Assembly: GCA_015143295.1 (NCBI GenBank)
Contig: CM026570.1
Coordinates: forward strand, 8,332,047-8,396,046
Direction of reading: 5' to 3'
Length of the DNA stretch: 64,000 nucleotides
From: Tetracentron sinense
Lineage: Eukaryota > Streptophyta > Magnoliopsida > Trochodendrales > Trochodendraceae
Made by a program: the position numbers and the translations under genes. A model generated the notes under the pieces. That model was not told where the DNA came from. It searched no databases and was given only the letters and a program-made list of their open reading frames with translations. This document shows positions 35,327 through 46,580 of the stretch, one piece after another; position 1 is the first letter of the stretch; each line of letters begins with the position of its first letter.

Positions 35327-36011
35327 GATCGAGTCTTTTTCTCTTTTTGAGTCACAGTCCTGTACTCTTTTCCCGCACAAAGTCTTTTCTTGCATCTTCT
35401 TCCTCACATCATAAACGTGCATAACCGATAAGTCACTCTATTCACAATTGTACCATGACATTAGGCACAAACACCTGCACTGGGTCCCTCTGACATTATT
35501 GCATCATCCATGCACCCTCATCATTGTCCATGCACAACATTTGCACTAGCTAGGATCACTGCACATACACTATATGTACACTGCACCTTACACTTGCACT
35601 TGCATCACCGGTATGCTATACTACACTAGGCATTTACACATGCACTGTCACTGCATCTGCATTACTAGGACACAACACTTGCACCCATCTAGAAAATGTA
35701 GAACCCAGTCTATCCTAGCCTAGGCATCACTCATGCATCTTTAGAGTACAGCCCATACATCATGTAGTCGACAGCACTCCTAGAAGTGACTCAACTACAA
35801 GAATCAATAGACCATGTCTATCCTTCACTCTATCCCATCAGGAGTGCTGCTTAGGGTCGAGTCTTTTCTCTTTTTGAGTCTCACCTCATTCATTGGGTTT
35901 TTACCCGTGCATGCTCATGCATTTTAGATTCACATACCTTACCCCCGGTATTGACTCGCTCTATCTTTCCAGATCTCACCTTACTGAGGCGGTAACTTAA
36001 GGACTCAAGCG
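35327..36011 (+). other. ORF1-gag spacer
   Basis: Non-coding DNA rich in TTGCAC, TGCACT and GCATT words, with a repeated GTCGAGTCTTTTTCTCTTTT phrase (about 35330 and 35855). Confidence 0.45.
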
Positions 36012-36609
36012 ATGGAACGCGGAGAAGCATCGAGCAGCCAAGAAATCATCTTGACAACTCTCCTCCGTCAAGAGCAAGACATCAAGGAAATCAAGTCTCT
36101 CATCCAAGATATGGCTACTGCTCTCAACAAGCTCCAGGTGGCACAAGGGCAAACCCAGATCCGTCCCCCTACCTCTCAGACAAACGCATCCAACCCAGTG
36201 GCACAACCACAGAAACCTTCCTCTAACCCGCTCCCCAAGCCTAAGAAAGAGTGGGCACCACCCAAGCATTTCACCCCTTCTCCTCTCAGCCAATTCCTAC
36301 CAGTGCTCATTGATAGGAAATTGATCACACTCCGTGGTCCTACCCCATTGCAACCCTTAGCCAAACGGAACCACAACTACAAGGAGCATGAACACTGTGC
36401 TTTTCATCAAGGCCCTGGGCACTCTACTGATCACTGCATCGCTTTGAAGCATGCAGTTGAAGACCTAATCAACGAGGGCAAACTTGATTATGTGCCTGGT
36501 AGCTGGAGTTCCTGAAAACCCTATCCCCTCATCAACCCATCATCAAGCCGCCTTCATGCCACCTAGAGCAGTGTCTTCACCAACTCGTTTGAAGAGGGAG
36601 ACCTGAAAG
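36012..36609 (+). pseudogene. gag C-terminal remnant of the Tat-like element
   Basis: The open frame 36012-36515 (167 codons) starts MERGEASSSQ, has a helical segment (QEQDIKEIKSLIQDMATAL), a Pro/Gln-rich linker and then CAFHQGPGHSTDHC, a C-x2-H-x4-H-x4-C motif typical of Tat/Athila gag followed by ALKHAVEDLINEGKL. At about 36490 the family continuation (VAGVPENPIPSS...) shifts to another frame and runs to about 36609, so the gene is frameshifted. Full-length gag would be longer at its N-terminus. It follows ORF1 and is not followed by pol. Confidence 0.7.
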
Positions 36610-39160
36610 CAAAATGCTGAGTTCGGTTGATCAGAGCCAAGCCCAGTCTAAGTCTGTCTTAGTTAGGATTTATTTCACGTAAGAGTCGACCGCAGTGGCC
36701 CTGTATGAGTCCAGTCAAACTCTTTCAATTCAATGAAATCACTTTTTTAAGAGTTTCATCTTCATACTTGCGTAGCATAGCTGAATACTTCCTAAGCTTA
36801 TCTGCCTTAACAAGAGATCACTTAAACAGATAATCAAACCCATAATCCCCAGGGGTAGAATACGATGAAAAGCAAAATTCTCATCCAGGAACCTTGTCCT
36901 GTACAGAACTGGGTAGCATTTCTGAATGTGAAGGTCAAGACCTCGCCACACCAGGGGCAGGGGGGCAATCAAAAGCAAGGGGCAAGCCCATCTCCGGTCA
37001 TCCGACGTAAGCTCCCCCAGGACAATACTTGGAGCAAGGGGCAACTTGAACAAGAGCTGACACTCGAACAAGTAACTAACAACTGCGGGAAAAGTTGCAC
37101 AGATTTACTAGGGGAAAATACCTCACCCGACAAAGCAAGGGACAATATCAGAATGACTACCGGATCCCAAACCAATCAAATGGGCAAAATCAAAGAACAG
37201 CGCTTAAGGTCTTGCCTAATAACGCTTGCACTTTTAGCCGCTTCGGGAAAGGACAGGAAGCCATCTTTGGCACCCCTTCGTCCCCTTCAATGTAAACCCT
37301 TTTTACAGATCAATGAAATCCGCTAGTTAGCCCCTTTGAGCCTAACAGCCTTTCTTTCATAAAACCTCTTCAGGGACACCCTCCCTTGCCAATCTGTGGT
37401 ATTTGCTTGAACTACGTCATGACCTGATCCTATAAAGGGTACGTAGGCAGCCTGACAAATCAGGTGCGGTCATAAAAAGGGATCATACCACCCCAATCTC
37501 CACTACGCAGAGTCAAACCATCCCCAGTGGAACCAAAGCCTCTTTGGAATGTCTCCCTGCAGAGATAGAGCAAAAAATCCTCTCAACTTCTCCAGTCAAG
37601 GGTAAAAAAAATAAAAAAATAAAAAAAAAATTCCATTAAAGGAAAACCCAAAAAAGAAGTTGAAACATTTTAAGAGTCAGAAACTCCCCATAAAGACAAC
37701 ATCTCCGGACTCTGTCCCCAGCAGAAACCTTTCAAGGAAAATCTTTCGCGAAAGAAAAAAAAAAATCCCAAAGCAGAGACAACCTCTCTCGAAACTCTCC
37801 CCAGCAGAGACAACCTCTTTTAAATTCCAAAAAAAAAACAAACTCCGCTGGAAATTCAAAAATACAAATCCTCAGGAGAGTACAACAAGTACAACGAAAG
37901 AGATCCCCAAAAAAGAGTAACTGCAAAGGAGAAATCCTAGGGTGTCCCAAACTTCAGTCCCCCAGCCTACATTTCATCCTATCACAAGTCTTCCTAGATC
38001 CCCTAGAGACTGAAAGTGCAAGCAGCTTATCACGCAAGTATCTGAAAGCGAGACACCGACATCCAAGGAATGGGAACAGAACTCCGTTCAAATCCATCGC
38101 GGGTCCAATGAAAACCAGAAATGGCATTGGTGCGCAAAAATTACGCGAACCCCAGACCTGGTCTCGAGACTAGGGGCAAAAAAGGGAAGAAAACTTATCA
38201 GCTTCGCAGGCATGAGGAAAACCGGCAACGGCCTCATTGCGCAAAAACTATGCGAACCCCATTGACTTGGTCATTCCAAGGGTAAAAAAAGGAGAAAAGC
38301 TGAAGAGCAGTTTAGCAAAAGAATCCAGCAATAATCAGGCTCGCCGAATTCCCGACAATCCCCCATAGGTCACTAGCAGATGGCCCGAAAAAACAGATCC
38401 CCCAACAGTAGCCTCTAGCAAAGCTTAATTCCCCAGCTAAAAGCAGATCATCAGTAGTGGTCTACAACAGGGGCACATTCCCCAGCGGATCCCTAGCAGA
38501 AGCCTCTAATTGCTCTCTATAAACATTCTCCCATGCAAGAATCTGAAAGCATCCAGTTTTCTTTTCAGCAAGCGTCTCCCCAGCCGGAATACTCAATCAG
38601 CAGCGAGGCAGAGCAACTTTCATTGGCAAAGCTACCCCAAGTCCTCAGCAAAGCCCGACTCCGCAAGATGCAAATCATGACTTCATCAATGGCATAACAG
38701 GACAAATCTGCTTAGCATCGTACTCTATCCCTAAGGACAAATTCCATTCACCTTGTGAAAGTGATCTCCTTGTTAAATCACATTAGCAAATGAAGCATTC
38801 AACTTCAAATTATGAGTCTCCTACTGGTCACCATCAGAGTTCTCATACTCGTCGGATCAGCCATCCTCGAAGTCTTCCAAGTCTGTCAAATCCTGTGACG
38901 TCTCTCAATCACCGCCAGAATCCCAATACTCACCAGGTCAATCACATTCTAAGTGTCTTTCCACCGGCTTGGCCAGGTCAAACAGAACTCAGCAATCGCC
39001 CAAGATGCATCACGGTTTCAACAAGAAGCGAGAGCAAAATCGAATGCCTTCAGAATCTTCAAATAGCAAAGGACTGGTCTCCAAGAGCGCGTCATATACC
39101 CAACCCTCCTTTAACCTGCATGCCACACTAGGGAAACCAGGACTAGTCTAACCTCTCATG
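36610..39160 (+). other. Non-coding 3' region of the Tat-like element
   Basis: No protease, reverse transcriptase, RNase H or integrase motif is recognised in any frame. The phrase CCCCAGCAGA recurs through 37720-37810 and GTACGTAGGCA appears at 37439, as also in the LTR (CGTAGGCAACCC). Open frames listed here have no family resemblance. Confidence 0.6.
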
Positions 39161-39164
39161 CATA

Positions 39165-39600
39165 AGTCAAGCCGTGTAAAGCTGCACACTAGTTGCACAC
39201 ACTCAATCGAGTCGCACATAATGCACTCTAGCTAATCAAGTCTAGCTGCAAACTAGTTGCACACACTCACTTGAGTCGCACATAATGCACTCCAGCTAAT
39301 CAAATCCAGCTGCACATTAGTTGCACCCACTCAATCGAGTCGCACATAATGCACTCTAGCTACTCAGATCAAGCTGCACATTAGTTACACACACTCAATT
39401 GAGTCGCACATAATGCACTCCAGCTAATCAAATCCAGCTGCACATTAGTTGCACCCACTCAATCGAGTCGCACATAATGCACTCTAGCTACTCAGATCAA
39501 GCTGCACATTAGTTACACACACTCAATCGAGTCGTACATAATGCACTCTAGCTACTCAAATCCAGCTGCACTCTAGTTGCACACACTCAATCACGTCATT
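39165..39600 (+). repeat. Tandem array, 64-bp unit
   Basis: GTCGCACATAATGCACTC recurs at 39211, 39275, 39339, 39403, 39467 and 39531 (with one T change), an exact 64-bp spacing. Units 3 and 5 match better than neighbours, suggesting a 128-bp higher-order unit. It lies in the 3' region of the Tat-like element. Confidence 0.9.
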
Positions 39601-39889
39601 CACTGCGCTCAAACGAGCTGCATCCAAGTTTCACATTGCACTCTAGTTGCACACAATCAAGTTGCACTCAATACATCCTAGCTACGTATTAGCTGCATCC
39701 AAGGTGAAAGCCTTATCCAATACATTCAAGTCGCACAACACATTACATGCACTTAATCATGTCGCGCACCTTAGCATCAATCATCTTGATCAAAATCCAG
39801 TACCTTTCAGTCATATCAACATCAATTCGGCTAGTGCCTCCAGGCCATACCTCAAATCTTTGAACATTCTGTGGGTACCTTTACAGTGT
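39601..39889 (+). other. Spacer between the two arrays
   Basis: Words of the 64-bp repeat (TTGCACAC, GAGCTGCATC) persist here in degraded form. Nothing else is seen. Confidence 0.4.
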
Positions 39890-40915
39890 ACACCACTGGA
39901 CATCCCGTGTGTACCTTGACAGTGTACACCACCCGCATGTCCTTTTTGTGACACCCCCGTGTGTCTTGGGCATCCCAGGTGAGCGTCGACATAACGCACT
40001 TTGTCGACACCTCGCATGCCCGACATCCCGCGTGTACCTTGACAGTGTACACCACCCGCATGTCCCCTTTGTGACACCCCGTGTGTCCTGAGCATCCCAG
40101 GTGAGCGTCGACATAACGCACTTTGTCGACACCTCGCATGCCCGACATCCCGCATGTACCTTGACAGTGTACGCCACCCGCATGTCCCTTCTGTGACACC
40201 CCGTGTGTCCTAGGCATCCCAGGTGAGCGTCGACATAACGCACTTTGTCGACACCTCGCATGCCCGACATCCCGCGTGTACCTTGACAGTGTACATCACC
40301 CGCATGTCCCTTTTGTGACACCCCGTGTGTCCTGGGCATCCCAGGTGAGCGTCGACATAACGCACTTTGTCGACACCTTGCATGCTCGACATCCCGCGTG
40401 TACCTTGACAGTGTACACCACCAGCATGTCCCCTTTGTGACACCTTCGTGTGTCCTGGGTATCCCAGGTGAGCGTCGACATAACATACTTTGTTGACACC
40501 TTGCATGCCCGACATCCTGCGTGTACCTTGACAGTGTACACCACTCGCATGTCCCCTCTGTGACACCCCCGTGTGTCTTTGGCATCCCAGGTGAGCGTCG
40601 ACATAATATATTTTGTTGACACCTCGCATGCAGGACATCCTGAGTGCTCCGTGACAATCTCGTCACACTGCAGCATTACCTCCTGCATGTCCCCCTCTGT
40701 GACACCCTCGTGTGTCCTTGGCATCCCAGTGAGCGTTGATATAATACATTTTGTTGACACATCGCATGCCGGGCATCCTGTGTGCTCCGTGACAATCTCG
40801 TCACACTGCAACACTACCTCCTGCATGTCCCCCTCCGTGACACCCTGTGTGTCCTTAGCATCCCAGGCGAGCGTCGATATAACACACTTTGTCGACACCC
40901 GGAATGCCTAACATC
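39890..40915 (+). repeat. Tandem array, 122/138-bp units
   Basis: The landmark CTCGCATGCC (or a variant) occurs at 40011, 40133, 40255, 40377, 40500, 40623, 40761 and about 40899, giving spacings of 122, 122, 122, 123, 123, 138 and 138. The longer units carry an extra CCGTGACAATCTCGTCACAC block. Each unit has the dyad GTCGACATAACGCACTTTGT-CGAC. Open frames reported across it are repeat artefacts. Confidence 0.92.
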
Positions 40916-41209
40916 CCCTGTGTTCTCGACACCCGGTGTGTCCTCCGATCGATCCGGCTAATATCCCCCGGGAAACGTTGTTTCGATCGATCCCTTTCGA
41001 CGCTTCCGAGCGACATTTTCTTCCGGCCATGCCATCTCTACATTCATGTTCTTCCCCTGCTACTCGCTATCCTCTAGCAGTAGTATTCATCATTTCACCA
41101 CACTCACAGCATGCATCGTTCCTAACATTCATCTCGGTGTAAAAATAGGATGTTTCCAGTCTTTGCCGTTCAATCCCCATCCTGGCACTCTCCGGCAAAG
41201 AGGGGCAGC
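40916..41209 (+). other. 3' internal end and polypurine tract
   Basis: This ends in the purine-rich AAAGAGGGGCAGC (41198-41209), directly before the LTR's TGTAAGC. That is the position of a plus-strand primer. Confidence 0.7.
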
Positions 41210-44193
41210 TGTAAGCACCCAATTTTTACACCCTGCTCACCTAAACCTAGGTCTAGCCCAAGCCTAGCCCTAGCCCAAGCCCTAGGCAAAGTCCCATGGA
41301 CTCAAGGCCCCTTTTCAAGTCCCAAGCATGGGCCCATTAAGCCAAATCTAAGGTAGGACCCACACTACCCCTTTTTAAAATTCAAATTTTTGTTTTAGAT
41401 TAAAGTACTTTTTGCTTTCCCCACATGTGTGGGGGTTTAGCCCAAAAAGGAAATAAAACAAAAGTTTGAAATTCAAAAAATAATAATAATAATAAAAAAA
41501 AAAAAAAAAAAAAAACCATGATTTTTTTAGGGTAGTAGGGGGTGGGACCCACCCTAAACCAAATAAAAGATCACACAAAAAAAAAACAAACAAAGCAAAA
41601 CAAATAAAAAAAAAAAAAAAAAAAAAAAGTAGTTTTTTTTAAAGATTAAAAAAATAATAATAATAATAAAAAAAAGAGTTTTTTTTACCAAAGAAAAGCA
41701 AAAAAAAATAAAAAAATAAAAAAATAAAAATTTTGGAGGGGTGTGGTTGGGCACCAACCCCATGTGGCAGGGCCCATATGCGGGTTGGGCCCAACCCACG
41801 TAACCAAACCAACCGGCCCAAAGCAAAAAAAAAAAAAAAAAAAAATTTTTCAAAAGGACACTGTTCATCGTCCCTGTCAAAGGGACGAGTGAACAGTGCT
41901 GGCTCTCCTGCTCTCCTCTGCCCTTCCAGCCTTTGTCTCCCACGCCTAGGCCATCTCGTCCTCATCCTTATCCCTTGCCCCAATCCTCATTTTCTTACCT
42001 TTAAAACCTCCACCAAAGACACGGTTCAAGGGAGGATTTTGGAAAAAAAAATTCTGCAGATTTTTTTTCTTGCTGTCCCAAATCGTTCTAGCCTTACACA
42101 CCCCCCCTCAGGCCGTCTTCCCCAACAGCCTCCTACACGGCCCTTGCAACCACCCTAACACCCACTCGCCAGGATCCCTTGCGCGGCTGCCAACAACACG
42201 AGGGTATACACCCCTCCCCTTTCTTATCATTTTTTTTCCTTTCTTTTCAGCGTATCCAACACTCCCTAGAGGTCTGGGGGGCCCTCAATCCATGAGGAAT
42301 CCCCCTGGACCTTCATGGGTATAGTACCACAGTCCAAAAGTTTTTTTTAAAAAAGTTTTTTTGCAAAAAAAATTCTGTTCCAGGCAGCCCCCTGTAACCA
42401 TGGTTTAACCATGGTTAGGCTAGGCCTTGGTGAAAACCGAGACCATGGTTAGACTCACCACACTCCAGGCTATCCCCTTGTACAATTTCAGCCCCTAATT
42501 CGCACTCTAACCATAGTTAAATCGACCCCAAAGTGGGGTCGACAGTGTGCAAAAATGGTGAAATAGCCAACTTTGGGCCTCTGTAGGGCCCACATACAGC
42601 CTCTTCTTGGGCCCCACAAGGGCCCAAATTGTTCCCCTCACAGGAGGCTTCGCGACCATGGTCTCGGATCCCCCGGGGATTGAGCCAATCAACGGCAAAG
42701 TCGCCGCAAAGTTTGAGAAAAAAAAAACTGTTCGGGTCCTTTTGTTAAAATCTATCATTTTATGTGGCCGTTTTTGGGCCGACTTTGAACCCATGTGGGG
42801 CCCACCCACGACCTCCTCTTGGGCCCCACAAGGGCTCAAATTTTCCATTACTCTTCAGGTTACCCTCTGGTATTTTCGGATTCCCGGGATTCACCTTTAA
42901 CCATGGTTAAATTCTCGTTAACCATGGTTAGAATTTGGATAAAATTTTGGGTTTTTTTCGCATTTGTTAGACTTTGTGGGGGCCCAGGCCGGGTAGGAGG
43001 CCAGTCTAGGCCCTGCCATGGACCCCGGGCCCACTTTTGCTTCAGCCGGTCCCTTAACCATGGTTTAACTCACCCGTGGTTAACATTTAACCATGGTTAA
43101 GTGGCTCATGACCTAGCAAAAATTCTGGAAAAATCATCAAAAAATCATAAATATTACATGGAATCCATAAATGTCTTCAATTTCATTTTTTACTGTGGTT
43201 AAGACACTTAATCAGAGTCGACCCCATTTTTGACCCTTAACCACGGGTAAAAAATCCTGACCCGGAAAAAATCTGGAAAAATGCTCAAAAAATCCAAAAT
43301 ATTAGGAGAAACCCAAAAATGGTCTCTTTTGACCATTTAACCATGGTTAAGACCCTTAACCATGGTGACCTCCCCTCCTTAACCGCGGTTAAGCACCTTT
43401 GACCGTTGGGAAAAAATCTGAGAAAATCCCAAAAAAATCAGAAAAATTCAAAAAGACCAAAAAATCTGATATTGGACTTTTTTAACCATGGTTAGCACCC
43501 CTAACCAAGGTTAATCACCTTTCTTAACCTCGGTTAGCAACCCTAACCCTTGGTTAAGACACCCTGGGCCTACCGGGCCAAACCCTAGCCTACCGGGCTC
43601 ACCCTTGGCCTACCGGGCCCAATCTCGGCCTACCGGGCCCAAACCAGCCTACCGGGCTTCACTTTCGGCCTACCGGGCCCAACCCCAGTCTATCGGACTT
43701 ACCTTAGGCCTACCGGGCCCAATACCTTGCACTTGACCAACTCGGTCAACCACCCCTAGCCTCCCGGCTAGACCCCAAGCCACCCTTGGTGCACATACAC
43801 ACACTCCCCTAGCCTTGGCACGGGCTCATGTGCCAGAACTACGCTCGGTCTGATCTCACCCCTATGTGAGTACGTAGGCAACCCAACCCGGGTTCGACCC
43901 TAGTCTAGGATTTTCTCCTTCTTAGATTAGCATTTTCTTAAATACTTAAGGCATTTGATTAAAATTGAGATTAGTTTGGCTTAATCCTAGCAAGTAGGGA
44001 ACCACTGAAAGTGGAAGTGCCGGGGTGCCTAACCCCTTCCCCGGACTTAACCGAACCTCTTACCCTGATCTCTGATCACAGACCAAGACCTTATCCAAAT
44101 CCCGGGGACTTATCCCTTCCGAATGAATAGGTGGCGACTCTTAACTCAACCCGTGAGATGCAAGCCAGGGTTTCCCCGATTCCCGCGCTCACA
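41210..44193 (+). repeat. 3' LTR (2984 bp)
   Basis: Aligned by eye with the 5' LTR it shows four clear substitutions (A for G in ATCCAACACT, two in the GAGACCATGGTTAG word, one in CCATGGTTAAGTGG), a 5-bp deletion near 42115 and some length changes in A-runs. It ends CGCGCTCACA. Confidence 0.9.
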
Positions 44194-44206
44194 GCCCATG
44201 CCTCTA

Positions 44207-44356
44207 TCTCTCTTTTGTTAGAGAGAGGAAGAGAGGAGTTACAGTGTTTTTTTGGTTGAAGATGACAGGAAAGAAGAAGGGAGAGAAGAGGGCATTTTTG
44301 TCTTTTTTGTTTAATTGTATTTTTGTAGTGCATTTCAGTAAAATTTGGGGTGCGCG
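44207..44356 (-). repeat. Right arm of the long inverted repeat
   Basis: This is the inverse of 29066-29200, ending outward with TTTGGGGTGCGCGTAAC. Only about a dozen bases separate it from the 3' LTR, whereas about 680 bp lie inside the left arm. Confidence 0.75.
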
Positions 44357-44404
44357 TAACACCGCACAGACCGCATTTTCAGAAGAAACTTTTTCCTGCA
44401 GAGA

Positions 44405-44572
44405 AGTGCTAGTTACTTTCATGCCTTTCATACTCTCACCCTAAGCAACCACTTGCCTAATTTATCTGTTAAAGCATTGCAATAGTTAAAAATTGTGTAC
44501 TTTAATCATGATATTAGACAAGTGGTTGGTTTGGGATGAGAGTAGGAAAAACCTGAGAGTAAGGCTAGCATC
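44405..44572. mobile_element. TGCTAG-family MITE
   Basis: Inverted arms are recognisable: GTGCTAGTTACT...CACTCTCACCCTAAGCAACCACTTG on the left against CAAGTGGTTGGTTT...GAGAGTAAGGCTAGCAT on the right. The element at 49676-49835 is the same family. Confidence 0.7.
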
Positions 44573-44946
44573 CCTCTTTCTTGTCTCCCCAAAGAGAGAT
44601 CAAATCACACCCAATCACAATTGAATTTGGGGGGAGTTCAATTACAACTATAAGTCAACACGTGTCCCCTTTAACCCATATTAACCGCGGTTAAGATTCA
44701 TTTACCTTTACAATTCAACAATTTAACTTTGGCTTTAAAAAAAATATATTTTAAAAAGTTTAATCATAGGGTTAAGAATTTTTAACCTTAGTGTTAATTT
44801 TTTTTTTCTATCTAAAACCTAAGATTAGATTGTAGAACCCTAATGGTTTTTTTTGGTCACTAGAACCCTAATGGTTAATGACTCTTAATCGGTGTTAATA
44901 AGAGTCAAAATGACAAGTGTTAACTTGTGGGTGCGATTAAACTAGG
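44573..44946. mobile_element. GGTTAA-family repeat
   Basis: It contains ACACGTGTCCCCTTTAACCC, TTAACCGCGGTTAAGATTCA and many TTAACC words, as in segments at 27405, 28370 and 53330. Both ends are uncertain. Confidence 0.45.
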
Positions 44947-45314
44947 AGATCAATGACGATTAGCTATGATCGATCTCTCCAAAAACATTTGAAAGTTCTT
45001 TAATTGCGACTGCACAGCATTTTCTAGCCGGTTGCAGGTAGAGGTTTTATGGGCATCACCTGACCAGTGACTAGTGATACTGTGGTCCCTACATTATCAC
45101 CATATATTTCGCTCGTCAAAAATTGTCCACAGATCAATGACGATTAGCTATGATCGATCTCTCCAAAAACATTTGAAAGTTCTTTAATTGCGACAGCACA
45201 GCATTTTCTAGCCGGTTGCAGGTAGAGGTTTTATGGGCATCACCTGACCAGTGACTAGTGATACTGTGGTCCCTACATTATCACCATATATTTCGCTCGT
45301 CAAAAATTGTCCAC
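44947..45314. repeat. Tandem duplication, 184-bp unit
   Basis: AGATCAATGACGATTAGC starts two copies at 44947 and 45131. I found one base difference (GACTGCACAGC versus GACAGCACAGC), so the duplication is recent. Confidence 0.93.
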
Positions 45315-46030
45315 ACTCTACAGTCCACACTTTGTTTTGGAAGTACGAACTTGGCGTAAATTCATCGACTACTTATACTATAAATTAATACAATTTAAAT
45401 ATAATGCGGAGCTTCCTTTTTACACTACCCAAGGATAAATGTGTAATTATCGATGCGGAGCTTCCCATGAAAATTAATCTCAAAGCAATAATACTTTCTT
45501 CCTTTTGCATTCTAAACTCATATCCCTTTAATTTTAAAAGTTTTATATTTAGAGATGACATGTGACTTTTCTCTTTAATTCTCGCCATTGAAGTTTGGGA
45601 CTCCACTATCTCATCCTACCCACTATCTCATCTTAATTAAAGCTCTCTTTATCTCCACTATTGTAGAGTCTTCTTTTATCTCCACCTCTTGTAAGTATGT
45701 TTGAGACCCACTGTATCATCTTAGATCCCTCTCTATCTTTACTATTATAGAGTCTTCTCTTATCTTTAACTTTTGAGAGTATTAATTTAAGTTTAATACT
45801 AAAAGACTTATAATTTTCTATTTAATATTATTAAAATAAGAATAAATTATTATTATAAATTAGTTAATTAATACAAATAATAATGTCTATTAAATAAAAT
45901 TATTTTATTAAAAATTATATCATTAAATATTTTTAAAATATATTATTTAATATTTAAATAAATAAATAATATTATTTAATTTTAAAGATTCTTAAATTTT
46001 TACCCGTGCATTGCACAAGATCTCTACTAG
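45315..46030 (+). mobile_element. Helitron 3' region
   Basis: Near the right end a short hairpin (CCGTGC-ATT-GCAC, 46004-46014) is followed by CTCTACTAG ending at 46030 and then T, the plant Helitron 3' signature (hairpin, then CTAG, insertion before T). The 5' end (TC...) was not fixed. Sequence similar to 45510-45830 recurs at 46080-46350, so two related copies may be adjacent. Confidence 0.55.
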
Positions 46031-46462
46031 TACTATAATATAAAGAAATTAAGAGTTCTCTGCACTTCAAAACCCCATCCCTCAAATCTTATAACTTCTA
46101 TTTTAGAGATAACATGTGGATTTTCTCTTTAATCCCCACCCTTCAGGTTTGGGACCCACTATTTCATCCTAGAATCCTCTCTATCTCCACTATTATAGAA
46201 TCCTCTCTTATCCATAACTCTTGCATGATTGGGATCCATTATCTTATCCTAAAAGACCTTTTTATCTCCATTAATGTAAAATTCTCTTTTATCTCCGTCT
46301 CTTGGTCGTATTAATTTAAGTTTAATATTAAGAAATTTATGATTTTTTTATTAAATGTTTTTATCGTCGAGATCTTTCCACGTGTTCAAATACGGTGATC
46401 CCCACCCTTTTAATCGTAGCTTAGTAAAGGTAGTATGGCTCGTCCCTCTCTCGAGTCTCGTC
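46031..46462. other. STP13 upstream region
   Basis: It repeats words of 45510-45830 (CTCTCTATCTCCACTATTATAGA, AGTATTAATTTAAG), so much of the distal promoter may be Helitron-derived. Confidence 0.5.
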
Positions 46463-46470
46463 TATATAAA
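46463..46470 (+). promoter_or_regulatory. TATA box of the STP13-like gene
   Basis: TATATAAA stands 111 bp upstream of the start codon, implying a transcription start near 46495-46500 and a 5' UTR of about 80-85 bases. Confidence 0.75.
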
Positions 46471-46580
46471 GGTCTAAACAAAGCTTCTTTTCATCCATAT
46501 CATCTCTCGTGCCTATTATTTTTCTCTGTACGAGGCGATTCTCACATTACAACTCGCCGGAGTTCCTCGCTATCTTCATC

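Larger units (their letters stand above)
29879..44193 (+). mobile_element. Ty3/Tat(Ogre)-like LTR retrotransposon, non-autonomous
   Basis: The element runs LTR (29879-32850), primer site (32855), broken ORF1 (33851-35326), broken gag (36012-36609), a long non-coding part with two tandem arrays, a purine-rich tract (AAAGAGGGGCAGC, 41198-41209) and LTR (41210-44193). ORF1 before gag, the very long LTRs, the non-Met primer site and the repeat-rich 3' region fit the Tat/Ogre lineage. I see no protease, reverse transcriptase, RNase H or integrase. The LTRs are almost identical, so insertion was recent, and proteins must have come from another element. No 5-bp target duplication is visible: the flanks are AAACC and GCCCA. 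Confidence 0.85.

Noticed and set aside
40210-40898. Long open frames on the minus strand (up to 261 codons) across 39.8-40.9 kb
   Set aside because: They are created by the 122/138-bp tandem array, in which no unit length introduces a stop; the proteins are exact internal repeats with no family resemblance.
39165-40915. A CRISPR-like repeat array
   Set aside because: Units are directly tandem with no unique spacers, and the genome is eukaryotic.
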